DNA from: SKPT01 sp040905445
GTDB lineage: Bacteria > Planctomycetota > Phycisphaerae > Phycisphaerales > Phycisphaeraceae
Direction: 5' to 3'
DNA length: 64,000 nucleotides
Assembly: GCA_040905445.1 (NCBI GenBank)
Contig: JBBDRN010000027.1
Span: forward strand, 56,634 to 120,633
Under the pieces are notes generated by a model that searched no databases, was not told the origin of the DNA, and saw only the letters and a program-made list of their open reading frames with translations. Both the position numbers and the translations under genes were made by a program. Shown one piece after another: positions 50,212 through 59,210 of this stretch. Every line of letters starts with the position of its first letter. Position 1 is the stretch's first letter.

Positions 50212-50688
50212 CTACCAGGCGAAGTGGGCGAAGGCCTTGTTGGCCTCGGCCATGCGGTGGGTCTGGTCACGCCGCTGGACGGCCCGGCCTTCGTTGTTGG
50301 CGGCGTCCATCAACTCTCGCCCAAGCCGCTCGTACATTGGCTTGCCGCTGTCGGCGCGGGCGGCGTCGATGATCCACCGGTACGCCAGGCTCTGCTGACG
50401 CTTCTTGTTCACCTGCATCGGCACCTGGTAGTTCGCGCCGCCGACACGCTTGGAGCGGACCTCCACGTCGGGGCGCACGTTGTCCACCGCCCGGTGGAAG
50501 ATCTCCAGCGCTGTCGGGTCGCCGTTGGACCGCTTCTCGATCTCGTCGAACGCGCGGTAGACGATGCGCTGGGCGACGGTCTTCTTGCCGTCGCGCATGA
50601 TGCAGTTGATGAAGCGGGCGAGGTCCTTGTCGCCGCAGCGCGGGTCGGGCTTGAGCTGCGTGTTCGATGCGGTGATGCGGCCGGCCAT
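50212..50688 (-). CDS. rpsG: 30S ribosomal protein S7
   Basis: 158 residues from the ATG at 50688, preceded by AAAGGA. The S7 signature DPRCGDKDLARFINCIMRDG and the RRKRVGGANYQVPMQV-like stretch (SKRVGGANYQVPMQV) are present. It follows rpsL, 154 nt away. In most bacteria fusA and tuf come next; here a sulfatase gene follows after about 125 nt. Confidence 0.97.
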   Translation of the reverse strand: MAGRITASNTQLKPDPRCGDKDLARFINCIMRDGKKTVAQRIVYRAFDEIEKRSNGDPTALEIFHRAVDNVRPDVEVRSKRVGGANYQVPMQVNKKRQQSLAYRWIIDAARADSGKPMYERLGRELMDAANNEGRAVQRRDQTHRMAEANKAFAHFAW

Positions 50689-50842
50689 GGTGGCGTGTCC
50701 TTTCTGACGGCTCATCCGCCCCGCGTCACGCGGCGGGGCCTGCTGTTCACCGCCAGCCCGGTGGGCCGGCGATTACTTGCCGTGGGGTGTCGGGTCGTGA
50801 TCCCGCCCTTCGCTCGCGGACGCGCTCAGGACGGGGAAGGGG

Positions 50843-51214
50843 TTACTTGGTGCGCTTGACGCCGTACTTGGATCGGCCCTTCTTGCGGCCGTCGACGCCG
50901 AGCGTGTCGAGCGAGCCGCGGACGATGTGGTAGCGGACGCCGGGAAGGTCGCGGACACGGCCGCCGCGGACGAGCACGATGCTGTGCTCCTGGAGATTGT
51001 GGCCTTCGCCGCCGATGTAGGCGGTGACCTCCTTGCCGTTGGACAGCCGCACGCGGGCGACCTTACGCAGGGCGGAGTTGGGCTTCTTCGGGGTGACGGT
51101 CTTGACCTGGAGGCACACGCCGCGCTTCTGCGGGGCACCGTCGAGGTCGCGGACCTTGCTTTTGGGCCGGGGCGTGGAGCGGGGGTTGCGGATGAGCTGG
51201 TTGATCGTGGGCAT
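50843..51214 (-). CDS. rpsL: 30S ribosomal protein S12
   Basis: 123 residues from the ATG at 51214. S12 signature: KRGVCLQVKTVTPKKPNSAL, with the streptomycin-site Lys in KKPNSA, and GGRVRDLPGVRYH, with the modified Asp. Residues 12-25 (STPRPKSKVRDLDGA) diverge from the usual basic stretch. Its promoter must lie in the 280 nt before clpP, next to the poly-C tract. Confidence 0.97.
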   Translation of the reverse strand: MPTINQLIRNPRSTPRPKSKVRDLDGAPQKRGVCLQVKTVTPKKPNSALRKVARVRLSNGKEVTAYIGGEGHNLQEHSIVLVRGGRVRDLPGVRYHIVRGSLDTLGVDGRKKGRSKYGVKRTK

Positions 51215-51286
51215 GGGGCTCCTCGTTGCGTGAAGTCGGGCATTATAGACAGGAGGCGGCAGCAGATGCAAGGCTGCCGGCCCACG

Positions 51287-51333
<47 letters not shown>

Positions 51334-51491
51334 GTAGGGTCCGCTGGGCGGACCTTCCCTCCGCCGCCCCCGCCCCGCCGAGGCCCAGCCCCGCGCCCGC
51401 CCCGCCCCCGCCCCGCCGCGGCGACTACCCACGCCCCTGCCGCGCCACTATCATGCAGCCCGCATTCCGCAATTTTAAGGATTTGAGCAGC

Positions 51492-52223
51492 ATGACCGAC
51501 GTCCGCTCTGCACGACACCCTGCCTCCGCCACCGCCGCCACGCCCGCCACCCTCGCCACGCCCACCTGGCCGCCCGCCGGCGTGCCCTACGGGGCGATGG
51601 TCGGCTCCGCCGCCAGCCCCGCCCGGGTCGGCCCATCCTCGCCCTACCAGCGCTACCGCGAGATGACCATCGACGAGCTGCTGCTCGAAAACCGCGTCAT
51701 CTTCCTCGTCGGCGAGATCAACCACCAGTCCGCCACCGGCGTGATCATGCGCCTGCTCCACCTTCAGAACCAGAAGAAGGGCGTCGACATCAACCTCTAC
51801 ATCAACTCCCCCGGCGGAGCCGTCGACGACACGCTCGCCATCTACGACACCATCCAGTTCCTCGACTGCGAAGTCGCCACCTACTGCATCGGCAAGGCGA
51901 TGAGCGGCGGCGCGATCGTCCTCGCCGCCGGCGCCAAGGGCAAACGCTACAGCCTCCCCCACGCCAAGGTCATGATCCACCAGCCCTACGGCGGGGTCTA
52001 CGGCCAGACCAGCGACGTCCAGATCCAGGCGGAGGAGATCCTCCGCACCAAGGACGAGCTCAACGAAATCCTGGCGCGACACACCGGCCAGCCGGTCGAG
52101 CAGGTTGCCCGCGATTCGGAACGCGACAAGTTCTTCACCGCCTACCAGGCCAAGGAGTACGGCATCGTCGACGAGGTGATCGAAAAGACACAGTCGAGCG
52201 CCCAGACGCCGCCGAAGGAGTGA
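51492..52223 (+). CDS. clpP: ATP-dependent Clp protease proteolytic subunit
   Basis: 243 residues from the ATG at 51492. Catalytic triad by motif and spacing: Ser138 in GKAMSGGAIVLAAGAKGKRY, His163 in KVMIHQP, Asp212 in RDSERDKFF; the 25 and 49 residue intervals match E. coli ClpP. The first 50 residues are a Thr/Ala/Pro-rich extension, partly from a CCGCCACC microsatellite (about 51529-51567). That extension could be removed as a propeptide. No clpX or tig is adjacent. Confidence 0.95.
   Translation: MTDVRSARHPASATAATPATLATPTWPPAGVPYGAMVGSAASPARVGPSSPYQRYREMTIDELLLENRVIFLVGEINHQSATGVIMRLLHLQNQKKGVDINLYINSPGGAVDDTLAIYDTIQFLDCEVATYCIGKAMSGGAIVLAAGAKGKRYSLPHAKVMIHQPYGGVYGQTSDVQIQAEEILRTKDELNEILARHTGQPVEQVARDSERDKFFTAYQAKEYGIVDEVIEKTQSSAQTPPKE
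51529..51567. repeat. Microsatellite in the clpP 5' coding region
   Basis: CCGCCACC and CGCCACCCT units encode the ATAATPATLATPT stretch in the ClpP N-terminal extension. Confidence 0.7.
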
Positions 52224-52290
52224 TCCGCTGCGGGGAGGCAAGCGCGGGTAACCCGCGGGTCGTCACGTCCAAAACATCAAGGGGGTGATC

Positions 52291-52740
52291 ATGGACGAAA
52301 CGCGTGATCGGTGGGTCCCGCTGGTGCTGCTGACGGTCGGCGTGGCGGCGCTCGGGCCCGTGCTGGCGATCGTGATCGGGGTCGACGGCCGCCTGGGGCG
52401 TTGGATGCTGATCGGGGCGCTGACCTACCTGGTGCTCGGCACGGCGTTGGGAATCGTGGCGCTGCTGATCGCCGGCCACTTCCTGGGTGTGAACTATGGC
52501 CGCATCGGCACCGTCGCGCTGAAGCTGGCGGGGACGTTCGCCATGACCAGCGTGATAAGGGTGCTCGTCGCGCCGGTCGGGTGCATGGGCATGCTCATCA
52601 CACTGGCAGTGTTTCTGGGACTCTTGCAGTACCTGTTCGAGCTCGAACCAGTGGACCTGATCTGGACGGCGTTGATCATCTGGCTGGTGCAGGTGGCGGC
52701 GTTCGTGCTGCTGACGAACTCGCTGCTCGCGGGCGGGTGA
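52291..52740 (+). CDS. Small multi-pass membrane protein, function unknown
   Basis: 149 residues from the ATG at 52291, with AAGGGGGTGAT upstream; a GTG at 52285 is also open. Four hydrophobic helices fill nearly the whole chain (LVLLTVGVAALGPVLAIVIG and three more). No family is recognised. It is downstream of clpP on the same strand. Confidence 0.75.
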   Translation: MDETRDRWVPLVLLTVGVAALGPVLAIVIGVDGRLGRWMLIGALTYLVLGTALGIVALLIAGHFLGVNYGRIGTVALKLAGTFAMTSVIRVLVAPVGCMGMLITLAVFLGLLQYLFELEPVDLIWTALIIWLVQVAAFVLLTNSLLAGG

Positions 52741-52798
52741 CGACGGGGGTGGCGGGGCGGGGCGCGATGCCGGGCGGCAGGTTGTAGAATGGGCCCGT

Positions 52799-53917
52799 AT
52801 GTCCATGTTTTCCTGCGTCCGATGCGGTGCCTGCGTTGGCGTGGCGCTGACCATTCTTGCCGTCGTGCTCGCGCCGTCGGTGGCGGGCGCGGATCCTCGT
52901 GAGCGAGCTGCCGTGTTCATCAGTGACGACCGCATCGAGACCGTGCGTGAGCGCATCGAGCAGCAGCAGGAGCCGACCTGGTCGGCGTATCAGGCGCTGC
53001 TCGCCCAGGCCCCCGCGCTGCTGGCGCATCAGCCCCAGGTGCCCGAGACGTGGCACGTGCCGGGGTTTTATCCCGACCCCGAGGGCCACCGCGAGGGCAA
53101 GGGCGGCCTGCAGGACGACGCCAACGCTGCCTACCAGCTCGCCCTGCTCTACCGCCTGACCGACGAGCCGCGCTACGCCGAGGCCGCGGCGCGCCTGGCG
53201 CACGCGTGGGCGGGGCTCGAGACGCTCAGCACCGAGGCGGACTCGACGCTGTCGTTCAGCTACCACTTCCCGGCTCTCATCTTCGCCGCGGACATGCTGC
53301 GCGGCAGCGACGCCTGGACCGATGAGCATGAGACCCGCTTCGCCCGCTTCGTCCGCGACAAGGCGGTGGGCATGAACACCATGGACCGCGCCAACAACTG
53401 GGGCAACTGGGGCCTGGTGCTCGTGCTGGCCTCCGCGGCGTTTCTCGACGACGACGAGCTGTTCGCCCAGGGCGTCGAGCGGTGGAAGCAGTTCATCGAC
53501 GAGCAGATCGCCGACGACGGGCATCTGCCGCACGAGGTGGGACGCAACGGCGGCCGGGGCGAGCGGGGCATCTGGTATTCGCACTTCACGCTGATGCCCC
53601 AGACCCTCGCCGCCGAGATCGCGCGGGTGCGCGGCGTGGACCTGTACGACTACACGTCGCCGAGCGGGCAGACGCTGGCTGACGCGTTTCATCGTTTGGC
53701 GCCCTGGGCGCGGGACCCCTCGACGTTTCCCTACTACACCGCCGACGCGGCCGAGCATCCGCAGCGCGGGGTCGATTACGTCAGCTACTTCGAGATCCTG
53801 CACGCCCGCTGGCCCCATCCGGACGCGGCGGCGATGCTTGAAGCGCGTCGGCCGCTGACCGCCAGCCACAGTGCGCCCGTGCTGACGCTGACGCACGGCG
53901 AGCCGATCAGCGAGTAG
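52799..53917 (+). CDS. Alginate-lyase-family secreted protein
   Basis: 372 residues. A signal peptide covers residues 10-30 (VGVALTILAVVLAPSVAGA). The core resembles the alginate lyase/heparinase toroid: NNWGNWGLVLVLAS, then GHLPHEVGRNGGRGERGIWY and SHFTLMPQTL. The HEVGRN-type segment would hold the catalytic region. It probably cleaves a uronic-acid polysaccharide outside the cell, in line with the sulfatase and TRAP genes. Confidence 0.82.
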   Translation: MSMFSCVRCGACVGVALTILAVVLAPSVAGADPRERAAVFISDDRIETVRERIEQQQEPTWSAYQALLAQAPALLAHQPQVPETWHVPGFYPDPEGHREGKGGLQDDANAAYQLALLYRLTDEPRYAEAAARLAHAWAGLETLSTEADSTLSFSYHFPALIFAADMLRGSDAWTDEHETRFARFVRDKAVGMNTMDRANNWGNWGLVLVLASAAFLDDDELFAQGVERWKQFIDEQIADDGHLPHEVGRNGGRGERGIWYSHFTLMPQTLAAEIARVRGVDLYDYTSPSGQTLADAFHRLAPWARDPSTFPYYTADAAEHPQRGVDYVSYFEILHARWPHPDAAAMLEARRPLTASHSAPVLTLTHGEPISE

Positions 53918-54012
53918 CTTTTGAACGCTGCTTCCAACGCCTACAGCCCACAGCCGACACCAAGAGCTGAACGCGAACGGCTCACCGCTAAAGGCTCCCC
54001 CGGAACCCTGTC

Positions 54013-55221
54013 ATGCAAACCCTCCCCGACATCGACACCCTCATCGACGCTGTGATCCCCGACATCACCGCGATCCGCCGCGACCTGCACGCCCATCCTC
54101 AGCTTGGCTTCGAGGAGGTCTACGCCAGCGAGACCGTGCAGCGCGAGCTGACGCGTGCCGGCGTCGAGTTTCAGGGGGGGCTCGCCGAGACCGGCGTCGT
54201 CGGCTGGCTCCTGCCCGAGGACGCCGCCGCGGCGCGTCGGCCGGCGGTCGCCCTCCGCGCCGACATGGACGCGCTGCCGATCACCGAGCAGACCGGCCTG
54301 CCCTACGCCTCGCGCCACGACGGGCTCATGCACGCCTGCGGCCACGACGGGCACACCTCGATCCTCATCGGCACGGCCCGCGTGCTCGCGCAGATGCGCG
54401 GCGCCCTGACCCGGCCGGTCAAGCTCATTTTTCAGCCTGCCGAGGAGGGCCGCGCGGGTGCGCGCCGCATGGTCGAGGACGGCGCGCTCGAGGCCCGCGT
54501 CGGCGGCGTGGAGGTGGCGCAGATATTCGGCCTGCACGGCTGGCCTCGCGTCAAGCTCGGCGATGTCTGCACCCGCCCGGGCCCGATGATGGCCGGCAGC
54601 ACCGCCTTCGAGATCGACATCACCGGCCCCGGCGGCCACGGCGCCAGCCCGCAGGAAACCAGCGACACCATCGTCGCCGCCAGCCACGTCGTCGCCGCCC
54701 TTCAGACCATTGTTTCGCGCAACGTCCGCGCCACCGCGCCCGCCGTCGTCACCGTCGGCACCTTCCATGCGGGGCAGGCGGTCAACATCATCCCCGAGAT
54801 CGCCCGGCTGACGGGGACGATCCGCACGCTCGACGGCAAGATCGACGCGCTCATCCGCCATCGCGTCCAGCAGGTCGCGGAGCATGCCGCGGGCGCGATC
54901 GGCTGCCACGCCGCCGTCCGCTTCCGCGACGGCTACCCGGTGGTCGTCAACGACGAGCGGGCCGTGGCGCACGTGCTGGCGATCGCGCGCGAGCAGGCGG
55001 GCGAGGCGCAGGTGCACATCATGGACAACCCGGTCATGGGCGCCGAGGATTTCGCGTTCTACGGCCAGCGGGTGATGTCCGCGTTCTATTACATCGGCGT
55101 CTGCCCGCCGGACCGCGACAGCTACCCGGGGCTGCACACGCCCATGTACGACTTCAACGACGACGCCCTGCCGCTGGGCATGGCGATGATGTGCCAGCTC
55201 GCTCTGCGCGAAGCGGTGTGA
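54013..55221 (+). CDS. M20-family amidohydrolase
   Basis: 402 residues. The M20 metal motifs are DMDALPITEQTGLPYAS, HACGHDGHTSIL and FQPAEEGRAGARRMV, with a C-terminal metal His in GLHTPMYDFND. Members include hippurate hydrolases, N-acyl-amino-acid and amino-sugar deacylases. It probably cuts an N-acyl group from an amino acid or amino sugar in the cytoplasm. Confidence 0.93.
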   Translation: MQTLPDIDTLIDAVIPDITAIRRDLHAHPQLGFEEVYASETVQRELTRAGVEFQGGLAETGVVGWLLPEDAAAARRPAVALRADMDALPITEQTGLPYASRHDGLMHACGHDGHTSILIGTARVLAQMRGALTRPVKLIFQPAEEGRAGARRMVEDGALEARVGGVEVAQIFGLHGWPRVKLGDVCTRPGPMMAGSTAFEIDITGPGGHGASPQETSDTIVAASHVVAALQTIVSRNVRATAPAVVTVGTFHAGQAVNIIPEIARLTGTIRTLDGKIDALIRHRVQQVAEHAAGAIGCHAAVRFRDGYPVVVNDERAVAHVLAIAREQAGEAQVHIMDNPVMGAEDFAFYGQRVMSAFYYIGVCPPDRDSYPGLHTPMYDFNDDALPLGMAMMCQLALREAV

Positions 55222-55348
55222 GGGGCGGGCGAGGGCCACGGATCGCTACGTCCGCGGGCTGCCGCGCACCGCGGGCACGCGCTGGCGCGGACGTAACTAT
55301 TGTTGTATGCAGGCCTAACGTCGCGGGCAGGCTTCTTGAGCATGACCG

Positions 55349-55376
55349 TTGACATTCCGGGCGGGTGTGACACAAT
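55349..55376 (+). promoter_or_regulatory. Putative sigma-70-like promoter
   Basis: TTGACA at 55349-55354, then 16 nt, then CACAAT at 55371-55376. It lies 66 nt before the start of the PEP-CTERM gene, and a strong AAGGAGG follows just before that ATG. A full -35 match in a 70 percent GC genome is notable. Confidence 0.5.
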
Positions 55377-55441
55377 AGATCTACTATCGTCCGTGAGCAC
55401 GGCTGTATGCCCGTGCGCCTGCCCTGAAGGAGGAGAAATCG

Positions 55442-56758
55442 ATGCTCAGTGACGTGTCTCGTGCCGTCGGCGCGGTGGCTTTGGCTGCGGCGTTTGTTGT
55501 GAGCCTCACCCTGACGACGCCCGCGGCCGCGACACAAGGCGGACCCTTCACCGAGTGGGAGAACGGGCTGCCGAACGACCCCGACTTCTTCCCCCTCGGC
55601 GTCTGGGCCCAGGTGCACAGCCAGGCGGGCTTTCACGCTCAGATGGGCATGAACATGTACTGGAGCCTCGGCGGGTTCGGGTCGGTCGAGCAGCAGCTCA
55701 CCGCCATCCGCAACGCCGGGCTCTACGCCGTCGCCCATCAGACCAGCGAGATGCGCAACCTCCTGAACCAGAACCACCACCTGCTCGGCACCGTCGTCGG
55801 GTGGATGCAGCAGGATGAGCCGGACAACGCCAAGAGCGGCGGCAACCCGTGGCGCTACATCCGTCCGCCCGAAATCCAGGACAACTACGACAACATTCGC
55901 CTTTACGATGATACCCGCCCGGTTTTCATGAACCTTGGCCAGGGTGTCGCCTGGGACGGCTGGCACGGCCGGGGCACCTACACCAACAATCCGCAGGACT
56001 ACCCCGAGTACCAGAAGGGCGCCGACATCCTCTCGTTCGACATCTACCCCGCCCAGAGCACCAACGCCGCCACCGCCGGCGAGCTCTGGCGCGTGGCTTA
56101 CGGCGTCAAGCGGTTGCGCGAGTGGACCGACGACGACAAGCCCGTCTGGAACATCATCGAAGCCTCGCCCATCAACACCGGCAACAACGAGGTCACCCCC
56201 CACGAGCTGCGCGCCGAGGCATGGATGTCCATCATCCATGGCTCGACCGGCATCGGCTACTTCGTCCACCAGTTCGGGGACGGCGGCCACACCAACTCGC
56301 TGTGGCGCAACGACGTCCTCCGCCCCGCCGTCACCGCGCTCAACGCCGAGATCACCGGCCTCGCCAGGGTCATCAACAGCCCCACCATCCACGATGTCGA
56401 CATCGTCCAGGGCAATGTTCAGGACAGCATCGCCACCACTTACGGCATCCAGCGATTCGGCGCGATGCTCAAGGAGCAGGACGGCGAATACTACCTCTTC
56501 ACCGTCCGCATGCGCGACTCCACGGGCCTCGGCGCCTTCCAGATCGACGCGCTCGCCGGCTCGAACTGGGAGGCCCACGTCCTGGGCGAGGACCGCACGC
56601 TCCCGGTGACCGATACCGGCATTTTCTTCGACCAGTACGGCGGCTGGGACACCCGGCTCTATCACATCGTTCAGGTGCCCGAGCCGACGAGCCTGACGCT
56701 CCTCGGCGTCGGGGGGCTCCTGCTGCTGCGACGGCGCCGCGCCCGGGCCTGCGAGTAA
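55442..56758 (+). CDS. Secreted PEP-CTERM protein, glycoside-hydrolase-like
   Basis: 438 residues. The ATG at 55442 follows AAGGAGGAG. A signal peptide covers residues 10-30. The body (GVVGWMQQDEPDNAKSGG, DILSFDIYPAQSTNAATAGE, KPVWNIIEASPINTGN) suggests a TIM-barrel hydrolase with acidic residues in DEPD and IIEAS. The C-terminus is VPEPTSLTLLGVGGLLLLRR, the sorting signal, directly followed by RRRARACE. It is exported and sorted by exosortase; the substrate is unknown. Confidence 0.88.
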   Translation: MLSDVSRAVGAVALAAAFVVSLTLTTPAAATQGGPFTEWENGLPNDPDFFPLGVWAQVHSQAGFHAQMGMNMYWSLGGFGSVEQQLTAIRNAGLYAVAHQTSEMRNLLNQNHHLLGTVVGWMQQDEPDNAKSGGNPWRYIRPPEIQDNYDNIRLYDDTRPVFMNLGQGVAWDGWHGRGTYTNNPQDYPEYQKGADILSFDIYPAQSTNAATAGELWRVAYGVKRLREWTDDDKPVWNIIEASPINTGNNEVTPHELRAEAWMSIIHGSTGIGYFVHQFGDGGHTNSLWRNDVLRPAVTALNAEITGLARVINSPTIHDVDIVQGNVQDSIATTYGIQRFGAMLKEQDGEYYLFTVRMRDSTGLGAFQIDALAGSNWEAHVLGEDRTLPVTDTGIFFDQYGGWDTRLYHIVQVPEPTSLTLLGVGGLLLLRRRRARACE

Positions 56759-56777
56759 GGGGCCCATCCGCACCGCC

Positions 56778-57338
56778 ATGCTCTGGCTCCGGAGGACGTG
56801 CGCGGCTGTGGCGATCGCGGCGCTGGGTGTATGGCTCGCGTCGATGTTCATCGTGCTGCAGGTCACGGGGCCGTGGCCGGGCGAGCATGCCGAAGTCCTC
56901 ACCAGCACATCGACCGGGCTGGTGTCGATCCACATCCTTCGTCGGGAGGTGGATACGAACTGGCAGGCGCCGATGGAGGGCGGCCTGCCGCCGCGTCGCG
57001 AAACGTGGCGCTTTCGGGTTCGCGAGCCCTGGACCCGCAGCCTGCCAGCCAAGGCCGAAGCGCTGCGCGAGCGCGGCCACTCGCTCTGGCGCGAGATGCT
57101 GTACGAGTGCCGCATGGGCACCGGGCCGTGGTTCACAACCGGCTGGGGTTGGCGCGAGCAGCGCACCTTCGTGCGCTTCCCCGGTTGGATTCCCGCGGCG
57201 GTGTTCGGCGCATGGCCGGCGATCGCCGCCGGCCGCCGGCTGAAGCGCAGACACCGATTCCCCGTCGGCTGCTGCCAGGGTTGCGGCTACGACCTGCGCG
57301 GCAGCGCGGGGGCATGCCCCGAATGCGGAGGGGCGTAG
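56778..57338 (+). CDS. Membrane protein with a C-terminal zinc ribbon
   Basis: 186 residues. An N-terminal helix (AVAIAALGVWLASMFIVLQV) and a second hydrophobic stretch near residue 145 are followed by CCQGCGYDLRGSAGACPECG, a four-Cys ribbon characteristic of planctomycete proteins. Function unknown. It directly follows the PEP-CTERM gene (19 nt). Confidence 0.8.
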   Translation: MLWLRRTCAAVAIAALGVWLASMFIVLQVTGPWPGEHAEVLTSTSTGLVSIHILRREVDTNWQAPMEGGLPPRRETWRFRVREPWTRSLPAKAEALRERGHSLWREMLYECRMGTGPWFTTGWGWREQRTFVRFPGWIPAAVFGAWPAIAAGRRLKRRHRFPVGCCQGCGYDLRGSAGACPECGGA

Positions 57339-57378
57339 GGTTAGAGCGCCTCCAACCCATTCGTAGCGGGTGGGGTGC

Positions 57379-57456
57379 CACTGACAAGCGGAGTCCGCGG
57401 AGCTTGTCAGTGCGAATTGCCGCCAACACTGACAAGGCCAAACGACCTTGTCAGTG
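57379..57456. repeat. REP-like pair, copy B
   Basis: Two palindromes with CACTGACAAG arms at 57379-57412 (perfect 11-bp arms) and 57427-57456, matching copy A at 41353-41432 in order and spacing. It lies downstream of the zinc-ribbon gene. Confidence 0.85.
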
Positions 57457-57503
57457 GAGGAATTCGCGCCAACCCGCGGTAGCATAAAGGCATAAAGAAG
57501 ATC

Positions 57504-57547
57504 CATACTTACGCTGGATTCTCCTCAACAGGAAGGACGTAAGTATG
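57504..57547 (+). promoter_or_regulatory. Start-codon hairpin before a zinc-ribbon gene
   Basis: CATACTTACG at 57504-57513 pairs perfectly with CGTAAGTATG at 57538-57547, and the last three bases are the ATG of the next gene. The 24-nt loop holds GGAAGG, the ribosome binding site. Translation should depend on opening of this structure. Confidence 0.6.
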
Positions 57548-57763
57548 TACTCTAACGCCATGCTTATTCTCAACACCCCCGTGTGTCCAGCGTGCAGCGA
57601 ATGCGTCATGACCCGCGAGTTTTCCGGGGTCGACCGGTGGGCAATGGTTGTCTCTCTCGTCCTGTTCTTTCCGCTCGCCATCTGGCTGTTCCTCACGCCC
57701 AGGCGGCTGTATTGCCAGAACTGCGGCAAGATGCTGGCGCCGCAACCGCCGAACTCCGCGTGA
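57545..57763 (+). CDS. Small zinc-ribbon membrane protein
   Basis: 72 residues with CPACSEC near residue 14, a helix (WAMVVSLVLFFPLAIWLFL) and CQNCGKML near the end. The two Cys pairs flank the helix. The family is unknown. Translation seems to be guarded by the hairpin described at its start. Confidence 0.75.
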   Translation: MYSNAMLILNTPVCPACSECVMTREFSGVDRWAMVVSLVLFFPLAIWLFLTPRRLYCQNCGKMLAPQPPNSA

Positions 57764-57830
57764 GGAGCCGTTGTCCTTCCTCAAGACCGGAGCTGACGAC
57801 CGCTTCGCTCAACACACAAGGCGTAACCCC

Positions 57831-58109
57831 ATGACCTGGCACCGCGTCTTCCTCATCGTCACCGGCTGCGCCCTCATGGGCCTGATCCTCGGCGGCCTCT
57901 TCGGCCTCGGCGCCGGCTGGATCGCGCCACAGTTCTTCAGCAAGCTCATCCCCGCCGGCCTCCTCCACCCGCACCACGAAATCGAGCCCCTCGGCACCGC
58001 CACCTTCCTCGGCGCCACCGTCGGCGTCGTCCTCGGCGGCGTGCTCGGAGCCTTCGCCGTCACCCTCCAGACCCTCGTCGACTGGCGCGGCGGAAACCCC
58101 AAACCCTGA
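57831..58109 (+). CDS. Small two-helix membrane protein
   Basis: 92 residues from the ATG at 57831. Two helices are visible (VFLIVTGCALMGLILGGLFG and FLGATVGVVLGGVLGAFAVT), separated by a His-rich HPHHEIEP loop. Glycine zippers are in both helices. No family is recognised. Confidence 0.7.
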   Translation: MTWHRVFLIVTGCALMGLILGGLFGLGAGWIAPQFFSKLIPAGLLHPHHEIEPLGTATFLGATVGVVLGGVLGAFAVTLQTLVDWRGGNPKP

Positions 58110-58265
58110 GCCGTTCGCCGTCGCCCTCCGGCCGACGCGGGATGACGCCATGACGCAGCGCTGGTACAGCGATGAAAAAGCGCCCGGCGCACAGGCATCG
58201 CGCACAACGCCGCCTCGCGCGTTCTGCCGCTCCCCATTCTGCATTCTGAATTTTGAATTCGAGCG

Positions 58266-58883
58266 TCAGCGCTGAGCCATCTGCTGCTGGAACCAGTCGT
58301 GCGGGAAGTTCGTCTCGCCCGTCGTCTCGTCGCCGGAGCCGACGTTGACGTACACCGCGTCGCGCGGAATGTTGTAGCGCTGCTGGAGCTGCTCGACGAG
58401 CCATGTCAGCTCGCGGAGCTGCGCGCTCGTCAACCGTTCGCGGTCGATGTCGCCCACGAGGCAGATGCTGATCGCGTGGCGGTGAAACCAGTCGGCGTTC
58501 TCACCCGTGACGTAGTCGCCCGCAAACTGCCGGTCCCAGCGGAAGCCGACCTCGATCAGCCCGTCCTCCTGCCGCGTCCCGTTGTTGATGACGAAGTGAT
58601 ACCCCAGGCCCCCGCGGCCCATGCGCTCGTGCTCATCATTGAGCGTCCGCGACGAGCCGGCCAGCGTGCCGCTGTCGTGGATCACGATCGCCTGCCAGTC
58701 CGCTTCCTCGCCCGCCGTCTCGAACAGCACCTGCTCCGGCGTCGACACCCGGTTGATCGACTGCAGCGTGATCCCCGACCACGGCGCGACAGGCCCCGGT
58801 TCGAGGATCAACAGCACCCCGCTCGCGAGCGTCATCCCGCTCACCAGCGCTCCGAGCACGACCATCATTCGGCGATCCGGCAC
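58266..58883 (-). CDS. PGRP-type N-acetylmuramoyl-L-alanine amidase
   Basis: 205 residues from a GTG at 58883 with GGAG seven bases upstream; ATG at 58868 or 58979 are alternatives. The N-terminal helix VVLGALVSGMTLASGVLLIL would anchor it. Catalytic region: IVIHDSGTLAGS with the first metal His, GYHFVINNGTRQEDG, and GETNFPHDWF near the end with another His. It cuts the amide between MurNAc and the peptide in murein. Confidence 0.88.
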   Translation of the reverse strand: MPDRRMMVVLGALVSGMTLASGVLLILEPGPVAPWSGITLQSINRVSTPEQVLFETAGEEADWQAIVIHDSGTLAGSSRTLNDEHERMGRGGLGYHFVINNGTRQEDGLIEVGFRWDRQFAGDYVTGENADWFHRHAISICLVGDIDRERLTSAQLRELTWLVEQLQQRYNIPRDAVYVNVGSGDETTGETNFPHDWFQQQMAQR

Positions 58884-59210
58884 CTTGCTGCTCCGATAAC
58901 TGCCTCCAGGCCAACCCTGGCTCCGGCTCCGCGCTGCCCGCGCAGCCCCCGCCGTGCGGTCCGGACCAAAGCTCCTCAAGCGTCATCGGCCAACCACCCC
59001 GCCACCTTTGAATTTCCGCGCTCCGCGCCCCCGCAATCGCCCCGTCGCGCACGATCGCAACGATCGGGCAAACCCAACGCCCCCACACCAGTCGCACCAT
59101 CTGGGAAGATGGTGCCGTCCCGGCGCACCCACCGCGCGCGCACAAAAACCACGGCCGCATGCGCACGCCGGTCAGACGTCAAGTATTTCCGTCACAACCC
59201 CCCACCAACC
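58884..59210. other. Intergenic region without a supported gene
   Basis: A gap of about 330 nt between two minus-strand genes. All open frames in it look like GC shadows, with Arg/Pro-rich or atypical composition. I see no strong hairpin, promoter or repeat here. Confidence 0.5.
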
